Source: an uncultured Christensenellaceae bacterium
GTDB lineage: Bacteria > Bacillota > Clostridia > Christensenellales > Borkfalkiaceae
Assembly: GCA_910586675.1 (NCBI GenBank)
Contig: CAJUJO010000002.1
Location: 67,312-131,311 of the forward strand
Reading direction: 5' to 3'
Length of the DNA stretch: 64,000 nt
How positions within the stretch are numbered: the stretch's first letter is position 1; each line of letters begins with the position of its first letter. The notes under the pieces were generated by a model. The model had not been told where the DNA came from. It did no database searches and was given only the letters and a program-made list of their open reading frames with translations. Below are positions 42,567-50,316 of the stretch, in pieces. Position numbers and translations under genes: made by a program.

Positions 42567-43936
42567 AACATACCGATATCTATGATATTTTGAACGGAAA
42601 GGTCGGGCTCGGGCAGACGGTTACCGTCTGCGGCTGGGTGCGTACCTTCCGCGATTCCGCAACGGTCGCCTTTTTGGAAGTCGCCGACGGGACGAGCTTT
42701 TCCCGTTTGCAGGCCGTCGTCGATAAAAACGCCGTCGCGCTCGATTCCGAATGCGCCAAGAACGGCGCTTCCGTCTGCATAAAGGGAGAAATCGTTAAGG
42801 CTTATAAGGGAAACGGCGTAGAGCTGAACGCGCGGGAGGTAACGCTGCTCGGCAAATGCCCGCCCGAATATCCCATTCAGAAAAAGCGCACCACGCTGGA
42901 ATACTTGCGCGGCATTCCGCATCTGCGCCTTCGCACCAACACCTTCACGGCGGTGTTCCGCGTGCGTTCGGTCGCAGCGCAGGCCATTCACCGCTATTTT
43001 CACGAGAACAGATATTATTATATGAACACGCCCATCATCACGGCAAGCGACTGCGAGGGCGCGGGAGAAATGTTCCGCGTTACGACGCAGCCGTACGACG
43101 CAAAGGCGGGTTCGGAAGAGGAATATTACAAGAACGACTTCTTCGGCAGAAAGGCGGGGCTTTCCGTTTCCGGTCAGCTGGAAGGGGAGGTCGCGGCGAC
43201 GGCGTTTTCCAAGATCTACACCTTCGGGCCGTCCTTCCGTGCGGAAAATTCTAACACCACCCGCCATCTTTCGGAATTTTGGCACATCGAGCCGGAGGTC
43301 GCGTTTGCCGAGCTCCCCGACATTATGGAAATCGCCGAGGATATGATAAAGTACGTCATCCGCGCCGTGCTTGAAGAGTGCCCCGAGGAAATGAACTTTT
43401 TCGACAGCTTTATGGAAAAGGGTTTGAAGGAAAAGCTACTCAACGTGGTAAACAGCAAGTTCGGCGTAATTGATTATACGGAAGCCGTGGAAATCCTTAA
43501 AAAGGCGGACGTGAAATTCCAATACCGCGTGGAATGGGGGAGCGACATTCAGACGGAGCACGAAAAATATCTCACCGACGTCGTATTCAAAAGGCCCGTG
43601 TTCGTCATCAATTATCCCAAGGAAATCAAGTCCTTTTATATGAAGCAGAATCCGGACGGAAAAACGGTCGCGGCGACCGATTTACTCGTCCCCGGAATCG
43701 GGGAAATCATCGGTTGCAGCGAGCGCGAAGCCGACCTCGATAAGCTGCTCGCCGCCATGCGTGCGCGCAAGATGGACGAGAGCGCTTACAAACAGTACCT
43801 CGATTTGCGCGTGTTCGGCAGCGTGCCGCACAGCGGGTTCGGGCTGGGCTTCGAGCGGTTCGTCATGTACGTTACGGGTATGGAGAACATCCGCGACGTA
43901 ACGCTCTTCCCCCGTTCCGTCAATAACATCATGTAA
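42563..43936 (+). CDS. asnS: Asparaginyl-tRNA synthetase
   Basis: Class IIb synthetase charging tRNA-Asn. The 457-residue protein has an N-terminal OB-fold anticodon domain (VTVCGWVRTFRDS near residue 20), motif 2 SFRAENSNTTRHLSEFWHIE near 232 and motif 3 GFGLGFERFVMYVTG near 430. The GxNxxxR-type asparagine pocket and lack of an AspRS insert argue for AsnRS. ATG 42563 overlaps the PHP stop. A strong terminator follows. Confidence 0.95.
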   Translation: MKHTDIYDILNGKVGLGQTVTVCGWVRTFRDSATVAFLEVADGTSFSRLQAVVDKNAVALDSECAKNGASVCIKGEIVKAYKGNGVELNAREVTLLGKCPPEYPIQKKRTTLEYLRGIPHLRLRTNTFTAVFRVRSVAAQAIHRYFHENRYYYMNTPIITASDCEGAGEMFRVTTQPYDAKAGSEEEYYKNDFFGRKAGLSVSGQLEGEVAATAFSKIYTFGPSFRAENSNTTRHLSEFWHIEPEVAFAELPDIMEIAEDMIKYVIRAVLEECPEEMNFFDSFMEKGLKEKLLNVVNSKFGVIDYTEAVEILKKADVKFQYRVEWGSDIQTEHEKYLTDVVFKRPVFVINYPKEIKSFYMKQNPDGKTVAATDLLVPGIGEIIGCSEREADLDKLLAAMRARKMDESAYKQYLDLRVFGSVPHSGFGLGFERFVMYVTGMENIRDVTLFPRSVNNIM

Positions 43937-43940
43937 CTGT

Positions 43941-43969
43941 ACCCGCGCCTGAAAAGGCGCGGGTTTTTT
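43941..43969 (+). terminator. Intrinsic terminator of the proS-php-asnS operon
   Basis: CCCGCGCC and GGCGCGGG form an 8-bp GC stem around TGAAAA, followed by six T. It starts five bases after the asnS stop. Confidence 0.93.
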
Positions 43970-44012
43970 GCGGCGGCCAATACAACTGAAAAAAGGACAA
44001 ATAATGAAATAA

Positions 44013-44168
44013 GAGGCGCAATACGAGCATTGCGAAAAATACGGCGTCAACCGTATGACGTACTCGCTCGAAATGGCAATCGGGTTGTATAAGTCAATCG
44101 TCAGCGTGATTCTGCTCGTTTCCGGCAATATGATAAGCAAAAAACTGACGGGAAGGGGGAATTTCTGA
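44013..44168 (+). pseudogene. C-terminal relic of an LplB-type sugar ABC permease
   Basis: After an in-frame TAA (44010-44012) an open frame of 51 codons ends at TGA 44166. The sequence YGVNRMTYSLEMAIGLYKS followed by IVSVILLVSGNMISKKLTG matches the last transmembrane helix and C-terminus of LplB-family permeases of binding-protein-dependent oligosaccharide transporters. There the usual text is a helix followed by N-x-I-S-K-K-x-x-G. The rest of the gene and its partner genes are missing, so this is a deletion remnant. Confidence 0.72.
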
Positions 44169-44312
44169 TAACGTCCGGCCGAATATGACGGGACTTCTCG
44201 ATATCTTTTGCCTTCCGGTGTGTTGCACGGTATTATTATTTTATGCTCGGTAATTTTTCGGGCTTGTTTGTTTACAAGAATTTTGATATTGGAACAATTT
44301 ACGCAAAAACGC

Positions 44313-44345
44313 TTGACCGCATGGGGGGGGGGTGCGTGATATAAT
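44313..44345 (+). promoter_or_regulatory. ABC exporter promoter with a ten-G tract in the spacer
   Basis: -35 TTGACC (44313-44318) and -10 TATAAT (44340-44345) are 21 bp apart, four more than ideal. The spacer contains ten consecutive G (44323-44332). Loss of three or four G would restore 17-18 bp, so slippage could switch the promoter. Confidence 0.6.
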
Positions 44346-44456
44346 AGCTTTGTCAAAATCTTCCGCTCAATATTTTTAATAAGCTGCGGAGTTTAGCGCG
44401 CATGTGTTAAAATTATACAGAAGAAGATCCGCGGCGTTTTGGCGGCGGAGGGGATC

Positions 44457-46259
44457 ATGAGAGAATTTTTCAAGAACAGTTTTCCGTATTTCAAAAAATA
44501 TTTACCTATCCATATTCTCGCTACGCTGCTTGGCATGGCGAGAATGCTCATTCTGCTCGTAACGCCGCAGGTGATTTCCCTGCTCGTGGACAGGGTGGTG
44601 AATCCCGTGCTCGGCGCGGAAGTGAAAAATAGCCAAAGCGTTTTTCTCTTTTTGATTGAGGGGATTCCGTCGGACGACTACGCGCGCATTTTTTGGGTGC
44701 TCGCGGCGACTCTCCTCGTATTCGCCGCAATATACTTCGTCTGTTTCTATCTCAAATGGAATCTTGCGCACTATTTTTCCTTGAAGAGCGAGCTTAGAAT
44801 GCGGGTGGACGCGCTCAATAAAGTCAATTCGGCGAGCGCGCCGCTTCTCGCAAAATATCCTGCGGGCGATTTGGTGCTCATTACGACCAAAGATCCGCGC
44901 GCCGTCCGCGATATGTACATCGGCACCGTGCAGTTCATGTTGGACAATATCTTTTATATCGTGTCCTGCTCGATTTTTTTGTTTCAGATCCATTTTTCCC
45001 TTCTTTTTCTGCCGCTTGCGGGCGGAATCGTGTTAGGTGCGATCGTCGCAATGTATCAAAAAAAGATCGGTAAGCTGTACGAGAATATCTGGAAGGATTC
45101 CGCCGCACTCTCTACGACGGTGCAGGAAAGTATTTACGGCGTTCGGACGGTAACGGCGTTTGCGAAGGAAGAGGAGCGGCGCAAGTACTTTTCGCGCGAC
45201 AATGAAAAGCTGTTTGCGACCAACGTAAACGGGGTGAAGCTTTTTTCCCGCCGCGGCATGTGGACGCACCTTGTGCGCACGCTCGTAACCTGCGGCGAAA
45301 TCGGACTCGCCGTCTATCTCGGCTTAAACGGTTTTATCACGGCGGGCGCGTTTACGGCGGTCATCGGATATATCGGAACGCTCCTTTGGCAGTTCACGGG
45401 CTTGCTCAGCAACATCAACGGCGCGCAGCGCAACTTCGTAAGCGCAAAGCGCTTTTTCGGATTTTTGAACGATAGGGACGAGGTTGCGGAACAATACGGC
45501 GAAGAGGTTCCGTCCACTGCGCCGAACGTGAGTTTTCGCGGCGTGAGTGTAAAAAACGGCGAAAATTATGCGCTGGAAAAAATTGATCTGGAACTCCCTT
45601 ACGGAAAGAAGCTGGGCGTCATGGGCAGGACGGGGAGCGGAAAAACGCTCCTCTGCAAGCTCATGCAGGGTTTTGCCGAGGCGGACGAGGGCGAGATTCT
45701 GATAGACGGAAAGCCCGTTCACGCATACGGGCGCGACGCGTTGGCGCGCGCTTATTCCTACGCCATGCAGAGCGTGTTTCTATTTTCCAATACCATTTCC
45801 GCCAATATCGCGCTATACGATCCGTTCGCGGGCGAGGAAAAAATCAGGCGGGCGGGGAAGCTCGCCGAGGTGGACGAGTTCGCGCTCCGCTTTCCCGAAG
45901 GATACGAAACGACGGTTGGCGAAAAGGGGTTCGGACTTTCGGGCGGGCAGAAGCAGCGCATTTCCATTGCGCGGGCGCTCTTTAAGGACGCGCAGATCCT
46001 CATTTTCGACGACGTAACGAGCGCGCTCGACCTCGATACCGAACGCAGAGTTCTCCGCAATCTCGAAGGGGAGTGCGGAGATAAAACGCGCGTTCTCGTA
46101 ACGCATCGCGCGACGGCGCTCAAAAACTGCGACGAAATTATTTTCCTCGACGAAGGTAAAATTATCGAGCGGGGAACGTTTGAAGAACTCATGGCTCTGG
46201 GCGGAAATTTCGCGGAAATATACAACCGCCAGATCAGAGAGGTGGCGTATGAAAAATAA
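44457..46259 (+). CDS. ABC exporter subunit 1 (half-transporter, degenerate ATP site)
   Basis: A 600-residue half-transporter: six transmembrane helices (about 1-320) and a C-terminal ATPase. Walker A is GRTGSGKTLL near residue 397, the signature LSGGQKQR near 500, and Walker B ILIFDDVTSALD near 520, with Asp in place of the catalytic Glu. That substitution is typical of the degenerate half of heterodimeric exporters such as BmrCD or TM287/288. ATG 44457 has a GGAGGGG site; the ATG at 44439 is less likely. It overlaps subunit 2 by 11 bases. The substrate (drug, peptide or lipid) is unknown. Confidence 0.9.
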   Translation: MREFFKNSFPYFKKYLPIHILATLLGMARMLILLVTPQVISLLVDRVVNPVLGAEVKNSQSVFLFLIEGIPSDDYARIFWVLAATLLVFAAIYFVCFYLKWNLAHYFSLKSELRMRVDALNKVNSASAPLLAKYPAGDLVLITTKDPRAVRDMYIGTVQFMLDNIFYIVSCSIFLFQIHFSLLFLPLAGGIVLGAIVAMYQKKIGKLYENIWKDSAALSTTVQESIYGVRTVTAFAKEEERRKYFSRDNEKLFATNVNGVKLFSRRGMWTHLVRTLVTCGEIGLAVYLGLNGFITAGAFTAVIGYIGTLLWQFTGLLSNINGAQRNFVSAKRFFGFLNDRDEVAEQYGEEVPSTAPNVSFRGVSVKNGENYALEKIDLELPYGKKLGVMGRTGSGKTLLCKLMQGFAEADEGEILIDGKPVHAYGRDALARAYSYAMQSVFLFSNTISANIALYDPFAGEEKIRRAGKLAEVDEFALRFPEGYETTVGEKGFGLSGGQKQRISIARALFKDAQILIFDDVTSALDLDTERRVLRNLEGECGDKTRVLVTHRATALKNCDEIIFLDEGKIIERGTFEELMALGGNFAEIYNRQIREVAYEK

Positions 46260-48045
46260 CCTTTATTATCAGGACGAATATATTAAAGAAACGTTTAATA
46301 TGAAAATGTTTCTACGCCTGTTCAAGAGCGCGTACAAGCATAAAAAACAGTTCTGGGGCTGTGTATTTATCGAGCTGTTCACGAGCATGCTGTCTTTGGT
46401 GCCGAGTATTATCTATTCCTTCATCGTGGGAACGGTATTCCCCGCTGACGGCGTATTGTCCGAGCATTACCTGCTTGCGGCGGGACTGGCGGTCGGCGGG
46501 CTTGCCGTCGTCTGGGCGGGGCTTATCATAGGATATTATTTTGAAAATATATGGCCTATGCGTTTCGCGCACACGCTGTGTTCGGAATTGCGCGCCGATC
46601 TCTTCAACCGTTTGACGAGTCTTTCCTTTCACTATTTCGACACGCACTCCACGGGAAAAATTCTTGTCCGCGTAACCAATTACGTCGACGAGCTTTCCCA
46701 GTTGTTTGCCAACCTTTTTTATCTGCTTTTGTATTTTACGGGCGTTATAACGATCGGTGTAATCTGGACGCTCGTTCTCGATTGGCGCGTAGGCGGCGCC
46801 GTCTTACTCGGATTCGTGCCGCTCGTCGTCGCAATGTATTTTCTGAGCCGCGCCATTCACCGCCGCGCGGGGAGAGACAGAAATAAGAATTCCAACTATA
46901 CGGCGTTCGTTGCCGAGAATATCAACGGCGCGGAAGTGGTGCGCGCTTACAACCGCGGCGCGCTCAACGGCGAAGTTGCGGAGCAGCTCTTCGGCGAATA
47001 CGCGAAGGCGTTTATGCGTACGACCAACGTAAGGGAAGCCTTTTTCCCGCTTGCCCACGGATTTTCCAACGCCGTATGTACTTGCATCGTTTACGGCGTT
47101 TCGCTCGCGGTCGCGCTTACGGGCTGGGGCGGCACGCTTGCGCTCGGCACCGTCGTTGCCATCGCGTCCGTTCTCGGGGAAGTAACGGGCAGCGTGGGCG
47201 CGCTGTGCGAAAATCTTTCCGATTTGTTTACGCTCTCCACCAATATCGAGCGAATATACGACACCATGGATACGCCCGTGGATATTACCGACGGAGAAAA
47301 CGCTGTTCCTTTGGAACACTGTAAAGGCAACGTCGCGTTTGAAAACGTAAATTTTTCCTACGTCGAAGGCGTACCCGTTCTCAAAAATTTTACCCTTGCG
47401 GCGGAAGCGGGGCGGACGGTCGCGCTCGTCGGGGCGACGGGGTCGGGCAAGACGACCATCGTCAATCTTTTGAGTCGGTTTTACGATGTCAACGGCGGCG
47501 CCGTTGTCATCGACGGCAAAAACGTCAAGGATTATACGCTGAAATCTCTGCGAGAAAACGTGGGCGCAATGATGCAGGATACCTATATTTTCAGCGGAAC
47601 CGTCCTCGATAACATTCGCTTTTCCCGCCCGCAGGCGACGGACGAGGAGTGCATCGCTGCGGCGAAGTCGGCTTGTGCCGACGGCTTTATTTCCCGTCTG
47701 CCCGAAGGGTACCAGACCTTTATTTCGGAAAATTCCGCGCTCTCGGGCGGAGAGCGTCAGCTCTTATCATTCGCGCGGCTCATTCTCGCCAATCCGAAAA
47801 TTATCGTTTTAGACGAAGCGACCAGTCATATCGATACGCAGACGGAATTGGAGGTACAAAAGAGCTTGAAAACGCTGTTAAGCGGGCGGACGAGCTTCGT
47901 CATTGCGCACCGCTTATCTACCATACGCGGCGCGGATAAGATCGTCTTTTTGAAGGACGGCGAAATCGCCGAGGAAGGCACGCACGAAGAGTTATTGAAA
48001 GAAGGCGGATATTATGCGGATATGATTCGCTCTGCCGCCGTATGA
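46249..48045 (+). CDS. ABC exporter subunit 2 (half-transporter, competent ATP site)
   Basis: A 598-residue partner of subunit 1: six transmembrane helices (about 30-330), Walker A GATGSGKTTI near residue 395, signature LSGGERQLL near 500 and Walker B KIIVLDEATSHID near 521 with the catalytic Glu. The paired overlap and complementary Walker B residues predict a heterodimer with one functional hydrolysis site. ATG 46249 is used; the longer frame from 46180 lies within subunit 1. A nucleoside hydrolase starts 20 bp later and may be on the same transcript. Confidence 0.9.
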   Translation: MKNNLYYQDEYIKETFNMKMFLRLFKSAYKHKKQFWGCVFIELFTSMLSLVPSIIYSFIVGTVFPADGVLSEHYLLAAGLAVGGLAVVWAGLIIGYYFENIWPMRFAHTLCSELRADLFNRLTSLSFHYFDTHSTGKILVRVTNYVDELSQLFANLFYLLLYFTGVITIGVIWTLVLDWRVGGAVLLGFVPLVVAMYFLSRAIHRRAGRDRNKNSNYTAFVAENINGAEVVRAYNRGALNGEVAEQLFGEYAKAFMRTTNVREAFFPLAHGFSNAVCTCIVYGVSLAVALTGWGGTLALGTVVAIASVLGEVTGSVGALCENLSDLFTLSTNIERIYDTMDTPVDITDGENAVPLEHCKGNVAFENVNFSYVEGVPVLKNFTLAAEAGRTVALVGATGSGKTTIVNLLSRFYDVNGGAVVIDGKNVKDYTLKSLRENVGAMMQDTYIFSGTVLDNIRFSRPQATDEECIAAAKSACADGFISRLPEGYQTFISENSALSGGERQLLSFARLILANPKIIVLDEATSHIDTQTELEVQKSLKTLLSGRTSFVIAHRLSTIRGADKIVFLKDGEIAEEGTHEELLKEGGYYADMIRSAAV

Positions 48046-48064
48046 TATCGGGAGGGGGGATTTT

Positions 48065-48865
48065 ATGAAACTCGTTTTATTCTGCGATTACGGGCTGGAC
48101 GACGCGGCGGCGACGTACGACGCGCTTTCCCATGCAAATGCGGACGGATATGAAGAGGTGCACCTCGTCGCAGTCGCGGGCAACGTTCCCGCCGCAGTAT
48201 CTCTCGTCAATGCAAAAAAGCTCGTCGCGCACTGCGATTTTGCGCGTCCGACCGTATATATCGTCGATACGACGGATGAGAAACAGCCCGCCGAATACCT
48301 CAAAGACATTCACGGAAACGACGGCATGGGCGATTTGTTCCCGATAAAAGAACCTCGAAACGCGCGCGTCGTAAAATTTTCCGATTGGCTGGCGCGCTTT
48401 TCGGGGGAATACGATTTTTTGAGCTTGGGTCCCATGACGCTCGTCCCCGCACTTTTGAAAAAGGCGCGCCCGCGCAGGTTTATATTCATGGGCGGGAATA
48501 TCGCGGAGATTCCCAATTTCCGCGGCTATGAATTCAATCACGCGCTCAACAGAAGCGCTTTTTCCGAATGCGCGAAATTTGTGCACGTTGCCGTTACCAT
48601 GGACACCTGTCGGCATCCGCTCTTTAATATACAGCAAAAGGAGATTGCGGGGGAGGATATTCCGCACAGAATCGTTCGGCGCTCGCGCGAGCTTACCTTC
48701 CGTTCGGGCGAGGTCGGCTGTTACGTGTGGGACGACGTCGCGGTCAAAGCGCTTCGCCATCCCGAGTGGTTTGAAACCGAAGTCCGAACGGATCAGGACG
48801 GCAACGAGCTTATCGTTGCAAAGTATATTTACGGGAAGGAATATCTCGAGATATTAGAAGATTAA
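48065..48865 (+). CDS. Inosine-uridine nucleoside hydrolase-like protein
   Basis: A 266-residue protein of the nucleoside N-ribohydrolase fold. The N-terminal Ca-binding motif reads LFCDYGLDDAAA where DTDxGxDD is usual, so the first Asp is replaced by Cys but the following Asp residues remain. Other family marks are IHGNDGMGD near residue 82, RRFIFMGGNIAEI near 138, YEFNHALNRSAF near 155 and the late YVWDDVAVKAL near 224. Nucleoside hydrolysis is plausible; the changed first Asp calls for caution. It has a GGGAGGGGGG ribosome site and ends at a terminator. Confidence 0.78.
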   Translation: MKLVLFCDYGLDDAAATYDALSHANADGYEEVHLVAVAGNVPAAVSLVNAKKLVAHCDFARPTVYIVDTTDEKQPAEYLKDIHGNDGMGDLFPIKEPRNARVVKFSDWLARFSGEYDFLSLGPMTLVPALLKKARPRRFIFMGGNIAEIPNFRGYEFNHALNRSAFSECAKFVHVAVTMDTCRHPLFNIQQKEIAGEDIPHRIVRRSRELTFRSGEVGCYVWDDVAVKALRHPEWFETEVRTDQDGNELIVAKYIYGKEYLEILED

Positions 48866-48867
48866 CA

Positions 48868-48900
48868 AAGAAACCGCAGCGATAAGTTGCGGTTCTTTTT
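48868..48900 (+). terminator. Intrinsic terminator of the ABC/nucleoside hydrolase unit
   Basis: AACCGCA and TGCGGTT form a 7-bp stem with a nine-base loop, followed by CTTTTT. It lies directly after the hydrolase stop. Confidence 0.8.
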
Positions 48901-48904
48901 ATCG

Positions 48905-48984
48905 AAATAAGAAAATTGTAGGAAAAGTGTACTTTTCCTACAATGCCCAAAAATTGAATTTTTCGCAAAAAGGCTTCGTTTTGT
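48905..48984 (-). ncRNA. Candidate small RNA with its own promoter and terminator
   Basis: On the minus strand a promoter is visible: -35 TTGCGC (49020-49015), 18-bp spacer, extended -10 TGGTATAAT (TATAAT at 48996-48991). About 40 bases after the predicted start comes a perfect 14-bp hairpin, ATTGTAGGAAAAGT with its complement (48944-48915) and a 2-base loop, ending in a T-rich run TTTTCTTATTT. No open frame longer than a few codons fits between them. The predicted transcript is about 80 nt. No known RNA family is recognised. Confidence 0.5.
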
Positions 48985-49038
48985 CCTTTTATTATACCAT
49001 CTTCGTCTTATTTCGCGCAAGTATTTGAACGGAGGAAA

Positions 49039-49176
49039 GTGTTCTTTAATTACAACGAGGGCTGGAAGAAGATGAGTAATGCGTTATGGGAAAATTTTTT
49101 CGAGCATTACCAATATGTATTGTTCGGATGGAGTATGAACGTTTTGTGGCAAATAAAAAAGCGTTCTGGAATATAA
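49039..49176 (+). CDS. Possible 45-residue aromatic-rich small protein
   Basis: GTG 49039, preceded three bases upstream by GGAGG, opens a 45-codon frame: FFNYNEGWKKMSNALW, then ENFFEHYQYVLFGWSMNVLW and a basic end QIKKRSGI. ATG 49072 is an alternative start giving 34 residues. The protein would be rich in Trp, Phe and Tyr and could associate with membranes. A terminator follows 25 bp later, which supports a transcribed unit. I recognise no family; it may be a gene remnant. Confidence 0.4.
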   Translation: MFFNYNEGWKKMSNALWENFFEHYQYVLFGWSMNVLWQIKKRSGI

Positions 49177-49201
49177 AAAGCGTACTTCCCGTAGGGACTA
49201 T

Positions 49202-49235
49202 AAAAAGCGAAGAATTTAAAAATTCTTCGCTTTTT
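49202..49235. terminator. Bidirectional terminator
   Basis: AAAAAGCGAAGAATT and its exact complement form a 15-bp stem around TAAA. The A and T runs at the stem ends make it functional on both strands, serving the small frame on the left and the flavoprotein gene on the right. Confidence 0.88.
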
Positions 49236-49279
49236 ATAATTGATGATAAATTGAAATTTAACCGATAAAAACGACGGTA

Positions 49280-49996
49280 TCAATGTTTCCACGGACGACT
49301 TTTACCAAGCCACCCATTTTTATGCCAATACTCACAGTCAAGTCCCGTCCCGCCGCTTTTTCGCGCTTTTTTCTGAATAAGACGACTCAACATAAATTTG
49401 ATTTTTGTAATAAGTTTCGTGTGTGCGGGTTTGGCATAATTGATTTTAGCGAATCGACCGGAAAGTTTATTTATCTTTTCGGTTAACTTTTTACGCTTCT
49501 TTTCGGAAAGATTATCCCAAACAATGTCATTCATAAGAGCGCCGTGAAACATACCGATTTTCGATATACCCCACCAAGACAAACTGTGTTTTATATCTTC
49601 CGCCGTTGACTTTGCACCTGCGCCCAGACATTGAGTAATAATGACTGCACGCTTACCGAACATTTCGGGCGCGGGTCTATGCGGCATCCAACGATAACCG
49701 AAATGATCTAATAATGCTTTCATTGCGCCTGTTGCGTGCATAACGTATGCAGGAGATGTCAGGACAATCAAATCGGATTCGAGAAACGATTTTTCGATTT
49801 CATTTATGTAAGCAAAATCCTTGCAGTATTGTTCGCCTTTCATAAAGCAGCTTGTACAGCCCATACAAAAAGACGGGCAATCTTTCGGCAAATAAAACTC
49901 AACTACGTCTGCGCTTTGAAGGTTTTTCAGAAAAACCTCCTTTAAGTGATATGTAACGCCGTGTTTCTCTGTGCCGTTTATCACTGTTATTTTCAT
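49280..49996 (-). CDS. NADPH-dependent FMN reductase / flavodoxin-fold protein
   Basis: A 238-residue flavodoxin-like protein. The FMN phosphate-binding region is ITVINGTEKHGVTYHL at the N-terminus and the flavin-contact LTSPAYVMHATGAMKALLDH lies near residue 78. A cysteine cluster CPSFCMGCTSCF near 40-52 resembles iron-sulfur flavoproteins. The C-terminal 60 residues are basic and hydrophobic. Codon use is clearly more AT-rich than the flanking genes, suggesting transfer. It is monocistronic with its own promoter and palindromes, pointing to regulated, perhaps stress-induced expression. Confidence 0.82.
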   Translation of the reverse strand: MKITVINGTEKHGVTYHLKEVFLKNLQSADVVEFYLPKDCPSFCMGCTSCFMKGEQYCKDFAYINEIEKSFLESDLIVLTSPAYVMHATGAMKALLDHFGYRWMPHRPAPEMFGKRAVIITQCLGAGAKSTAEDIKHSLSWWGISKIGMFHGALMNDIVWDNLSEKKRKKLTEKINKLSGRFAKINYAKPAHTKLITKIKFMLSRLIQKKARKSGGTGLDCEYWHKNGWLGKSRPWKH

Positions 49997-50031
49997 ATAA
50001 TCTCCACTAAATTACTGTTTATCGCTCTATT

Positions 50032-50060
50032 ATTATACAACAACCTAATAAAAAGGTAAA
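50032..50060 (-). promoter_or_regulatory. Promoter of the flavoprotein gene
   Basis: Minus strand: -35 TTTACC (50060-50055), 17-bp spacer, -10 TATAAT (50037-50032). A GTGGAG ribosome site lies before the ATG at 49996. Confidence 0.8.
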
Positions 50061-50104
50061 GGAAAAACGCACTTACCTTTCTTGCAAGGTATAGTGCGCT
50101 ATAC
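50052..50104. promoter_or_regulatory. Two palindromic operators over and upstream of the flavoprotein promoter
   Basis: AAAGGTAA (50052-50059) pairs with TTACCTTT (50073-50080), covering the -35 box. GTATAG (50089-50094) pairs with CTATAC (50099-50104) just upstream. The layout suits a winged-helix dimer of the HxlR or MarR type, as often controls oxidoreductases, but no such gene is present in the window. Confidence 0.55.
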
Positions 50105-50168
50105 TTACATTCTGTTCCTGTGGTAAAATTCCCCATGGGAACTACGGTAAATGCGAACACCTTTTTAT

Positions 50169-50316
50169 ATTGCTATGTTATAATACTAGCGAAAAAACTT
50201 GCTTGCAAGGTTTTTTGAGCGCCGTATTCAAACTTTGATGCGTTTTTCTCGGGAAAAACAGCGGCGCGCAAGCAACGCAAAAAAATCTTTTGATTTTTTG
50301 CATTGCTATGTTATAA
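50169..50316. repeat. 15-bp direct repeat at the 3' end of serA
   Basis: ATTGCTATGTTATAA occurs at 50169-50183 and again at 50302-50316, where it includes the serA stop codon. The copies are 133 bp apart and enclose hairpins. Confidence 0.7.

Larger units (their letters stand above)
43970..44456. other. Intergenic region: permease relic, then promoter and leader of the ABC exporter
   Basis: No intact gene is seen in this 487-bp stretch. It contains a 51-codon remnant of a sugar permease (44013-44168), AT-rich DNA without recognisable features (44169-44312), a promoter with a poly-G spacer (44313-44345) and a leader of about 110 bases. The leader holds a second possible -10 (TATACA near 44416) and a GGAGGGG ribosome site. 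Confidence 0.6.
49997..50310. other. Intergenic region between the flavoprotein gene and serA
   Basis: AT-rich, no gene. It holds the flavoprotein promoter and two palindromes (50032-50104), two terminator-like hairpins facing the minus strand (about 50190-50216 and 50279-50302) that would end serA transcripts, and one copy of a 15-bp direct repeat. Confidence 0.6.

Noticed and set aside
43682..44356. A 224-codon minus-strand frame across the intergenic region
   Set aside because: Half is antisense to asnS, it crosses a terminator, and the remainder matches the permease relic better on the plus strand.
48915..48944. The 30-bp palindrome as a MITE or mobile-element end
   Set aside because: Only one copy is present, there is no target duplication, and its T-rich flank on the minus strand fits a terminator.
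49086..49268. A 60-codon frame overlapping the 45-residue candidate
   Set aside because: It runs through the bidirectional terminator and has no ribosome site.
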